Assembly (NCBI RefSeq): GCF_039522935.1
Contig: NZ_BAAAEI010000001.1
Span: 248,001 to 312,000, forward strand
Direction of reading: 5' to 3'
Length of the DNA: 64,000 bases
DNA from: Bowmanella denitrificans
GTDB lineage: Bacteria; Pseudomonadota; Gammaproteobacteria; Enterobacterales; Alteromonadaceae
Numbering within the stretch: position 1 is the first letter of the stretch; each line of letters opens with the position of its first letter. The notes under the pieces were generated by a model. It was not told the DNA's origin. It searched no databases and was given only the letters and a program-made list of their open reading frames with translations. Of this stretch, positions 62,132 to 64,000 are shown piece after piece. Both the position numbers and the translations under genes were made by a program.

Positions 62132-63439
62132 ATGAGCAGTTTTACCCGGCGCCAGTTTCTTACCACCAGCCTGGCATCGGCCGCCGCCGGTTCACTTTTG
62201 GCCTCGCCGGCCGGCTGGTCAGCGCCACTGCCAACATCCGCGCAATCGCCCCTGGCACAACCCCGGGACGAAGCCTATTGGGCACAGGTTGCCAGCCAGT
62301 ATGAGGTGCGCCCCGGCATCATCAATGTGGAAAACGGCAACTGGGGCATAATGGCCAAGCCGGTAATGCAGGCCTATTTCAAACATACCGAGCGGGTCAA
62401 TCGCGACAACTCCTATTTCTCGCGCCGCCAATACTGGCCGCTGCTAAAAGACATAGTTGCCGCGGTGGCCGACCGTTTGGCTGCCAAACCCGAAGAAATC
62501 GGCCTAACCCGTGGTGCCACCGAAGCTCTGCAAAATCTGATTGGTGGCTTCAACGGCCTGAGTAAAGGCGATGCCCTGATGTATGCCGACCTGGATTATG
62601 GTGCCATGCAGGATGCCATGCGTACTAAGTCCGCCCAATGCGGCGCCGAGGTGATCGAGCTGGCCATTCCCGAACCGGTTGACCATCAGGGGCTGATAGA
62701 TTTTTACCAGGCGGCTTTTACCCGCCACCCCCACTGCAAACTGCTGCTGCTCACTCATATCAGCCACCGCACCGGGCTGGTGATGCCGGTAAAAGAAATC
62801 ACCGCCGCCGCACGGCAAAAAGGCATCGCAGTGATTGTGGATGCCGCCCATTCCTGGGGGCAAATGGACGTTGATGTGGCGGATTTGGGCGCTGATTTTA
62901 TCGGTTTTAACCTGCACAAATGGATGGGCGCACCACTAGGGGTGGGTGTGATGTATATCCGCCAGGGCAAACTCGGGCAGATTGCCGCCAATATGTCGGC
63001 CTCGCCGGGTCAGGAGCAGAGTATTTGGGGTAAGTTTCACTCCGGCACCAGTAACTTTGCCGCCTTTCTTAGCGTGCCCGATGCCTTTGCCTTTCATGAC
63101 CAGATAGGCGCCAGGGCCAAAGCCGCGCGGCTGCAATATTTACGTAATCTGTGGGTTGATGAGGTTCGCCAGCTTGAGGGCATTGACATTCTCACCCCGC
63201 AAGACCCGCGCCTGTACGCCGGTATTACCTCGTTTCGTATCAAAGGCCACACCAGCAGCGCACAAAACCGCGCCATTGCCGAGTACCTGCTGGCCGAACA
63301 TCAGGTATTTTGCGTACACCGCGACGGTATTGATAACGGCAGTTGTGTGCGCATTACCCCGAGCCTGTACAACAGCGCCGCGGATCTGAAACTTACCGCC
63401 AAGGCCATTGCCCATGCCGTCAGCCGATTTGCTGCTTAA
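62132..63439 (+). CDS. Tat-exported class-V PLP-dependent aminotransferase-fold enzyme
   Basis: A 435-residue protein. The N-terminus SFTRRQFLTTSLASAAAGSL is a twin-arginine signal (RRQFLT), so the enzyme would be folded with PLP in the cytoplasm and exported. EIGLTRGATEALQNLIGG and VIVDAAHSWGQMDVDVADLG (PLP Asp) are followed by Lys263 in GFNLHKWMGAPLG, the Schiff-base lysine. It resembles isopenicillin-N-epimerase/cysteine-desulfurase-like family members. It follows the intact receptor by 126 bases and overlaps the sigma-factor gene by 26 bases. Reaction unknown; an amino-acid derivative or peptide substrate is plausible. Confidence 0.88.
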   Translation: MSSFTRRQFLTTSLASAAAGSLLASPAGWSAPLPTSAQSPLAQPRDEAYWAQVASQYEVRPGIINVENGNWGIMAKPVMQAYFKHTERVNRDNSYFSRRQYWPLLKDIVAAVADRLAAKPEEIGLTRGATEALQNLIGGFNGLSKGDALMYADLDYGAMQDAMRTKSAQCGAEVIELAIPEPVDHQGLIDFYQAAFTRHPHCKLLLLTHISHRTGLVMPVKEITAAARQKGIAVIVDAAHSWGQMDVDVADLGADFIGFNLHKWMGAPLGVGVMYIRQGKLGQIAANMSASPGQEQSIWGKFHSGTSNFAAFLSVPDAFAFHDQIGARAKAARLQYLRNLWVDEVRQLEGIDILTPQDPRLYAGITSFRIKGHTSSAQNRAIAEYLLAEHQVFCVHRDGIDNGSCVRITPSLYNSAADLKLTAKAIAHAVSRFAA

Positions 63440-63983
63440 TCAGGCTGCCCTGACCAAGCCAACCCAGTCGGGAGGTAACAAACAGTACCTGGAGCGTCTG
63501 TATCAGTGTCATGCCCCGGCGTTGCTGCGTTACGCCTGTAGCAAAGGCGCCTCCCAGCATGATGCCGAGGAACTGGTGCAGGAGCTGTTTATCCGCTTGT
63601 CCCACTATGAAAACGCGCAGCAACTGCATAATGAAATGGCTTTTTTACGCACTGTGGTGGTCAATCTGCTGCGCGACCGCCACCGGCGTAACCAGCACGC
63701 GCCCCAGTGGGTGGAATATGACGAGTCAAACCATGAACACCACAGCCAGGCACCTGAGCCGGAGGCCCAGCTTAGCCAGCAGCAGGCCGTGGCCCAGGCC
63801 GAAGCTGATCTGGCACAACTCCCCGCCCTGACCCGGCGGATATTTTTACTTAACCGAATCCAGAGCCTGTCCTATGAGGACATTGCCACCCAACTGAACA
63901 TCGGCGTGATGGTGGTCAGACGGCATTTGCGCGACGCTCTGATGTATCTGACCCAGAGGCGTATGCAACGTGAACAGCAGTAA
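63414..63983 (+). CDS. ECF RNA polymerase sigma factor
   Basis: About 189 residues. Region 2 is RYACSKGASQHDAEELVQEL then FIRLSHYE and FLRTVVVNLLRDRHRR. Region 4 is LPALTRRIFLLNRIQSLSYE then DIATQLNIGVMVVRRHLRDA. This is the FecI-like ECF layout. ATG 63414 overlaps the PLP-enzyme gene by 26 bases. A possible FecR-like anti-sigma gene starts at 63970 and runs off the window. Together with the STN-type receptor at 56761 this would form a cell-surface signalling set, but that receptor is broken. Confidence 0.88.
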   Translation: MPSADLLLNQAALTKPTQSGGNKQYLERLYQCHAPALLRYACSKGASQHDAEELVQELFIRLSHYENAQQLHNEMAFLRTVVVNLLRDRHRRNQHAPQWVEYDESNHEHHSQAPEPEAQLSQQQAVAQAEADLAQLPALTRRIFLLNRIQSLSYEDIATQLNIGVMVVRRHLRDALMYLTQRRMQREQQ

Positions 63984-64000
63984 CCAAGGCAATAGCCATC
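63970..64000 (+). CDS. Possible start of a FecR-like gene (partial)
   Basis: GTG 63970 opens a frame (VNSSNQGNSH) that overlaps the sigma-factor stop by 14 bases and is open to the window end. A FecR-type anti-sigma gene normally follows a FecI-like sigma gene with such an overlap. Too little is visible to confirm it. Confidence 0.3.
   Translation, partial: MNSSNQGNSH

Overview
The window looks like chromosomal DNA of a marine or brackish gammaproteobacterium of the Alteromonadales. The reasons are five TonB-dependent receptor loci, a tryptophan-halogenase/DUF6445 pair, LacI-controlled beta-glucan genes, a VF530-type protein and an hpd operon under a MarR regulator. The genus cannot be fixed from sequence reading alone. 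Most of the window has moderate GC and dense coding. GC and codon choice drop between about 34.9 and 41.4 kb.

Layout. 0-10 kb is a beta-glucoside/oligosaccharide locus. It holds the end of a tryptophan halogenase, a DUF6445 protein, then leftward GH1, GPH symporter and LacI genes. A LacI-type palindrome near 5364 separates these from rightward FucP-type MFS, GH3 lipoprotein and polysaccharide deacetylase genes. 10-18 kb holds a TonB receptor, a VF530 protein, an RND efflux pair closed by a clear terminator, and an orphan sugar-binding protein. 18-32 kb reads as a catabolic unit: a MocR/GabR-type regulator with an extra C-terminal domain, a nitrilase-family amidohydrolase, a TonB receptor, a TPR-sulfotransferase, an exported serine hydrolase, an MFS transporter, LysR, GabD and GabT. 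Two nearly identical bipartite direct-repeat sites precede the hydrolase and receptor genes and are the best operator candidates for the MocR protein.

32-41.4 kb is an inserted accessory island with the character of a defence locus. It has a WYL regulator, a Cas4-like/DEDD double nuclease (DUF2779), an unrecognised 211-residue protein with a PD-(D/E)XK-like motif, a tandem AAA+ ATPase, and a divergent DUF262/HNH (GmrSD-like) protein. The nuclease-plus-ATPase content and the decayed IS4/Tn5-type transposase start on its right side support mobility. Two AT-rich genes for small membrane proteins and two tandem repeats follow.

41.6-45 kb is a tyrosine-degradation operon (hppD, a VOC protein, a fumarylacetoacetase-family gene) with a divergent MarR regulator and twin 14-bp palindromes. 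45-54 kb carries a TonB receptor, an AraC/VOC pair, a PIF1-like helicase and an exported catalase-peroxidase. 54-57 kb is a CueR-CopA copper efflux unit with a recognisable CueR promoter. 57-64 kb contains two tandem, related TonB receptors, a Tat-exported PLP enzyme and an ECF sigma factor, with a possible FecR-like gene starting at the window edge. The first receptor has an STN signalling domain but is broken by a deletion and frameshift.

No tRNA, rRNA, CRISPR array or intact insertion sequence was seen.
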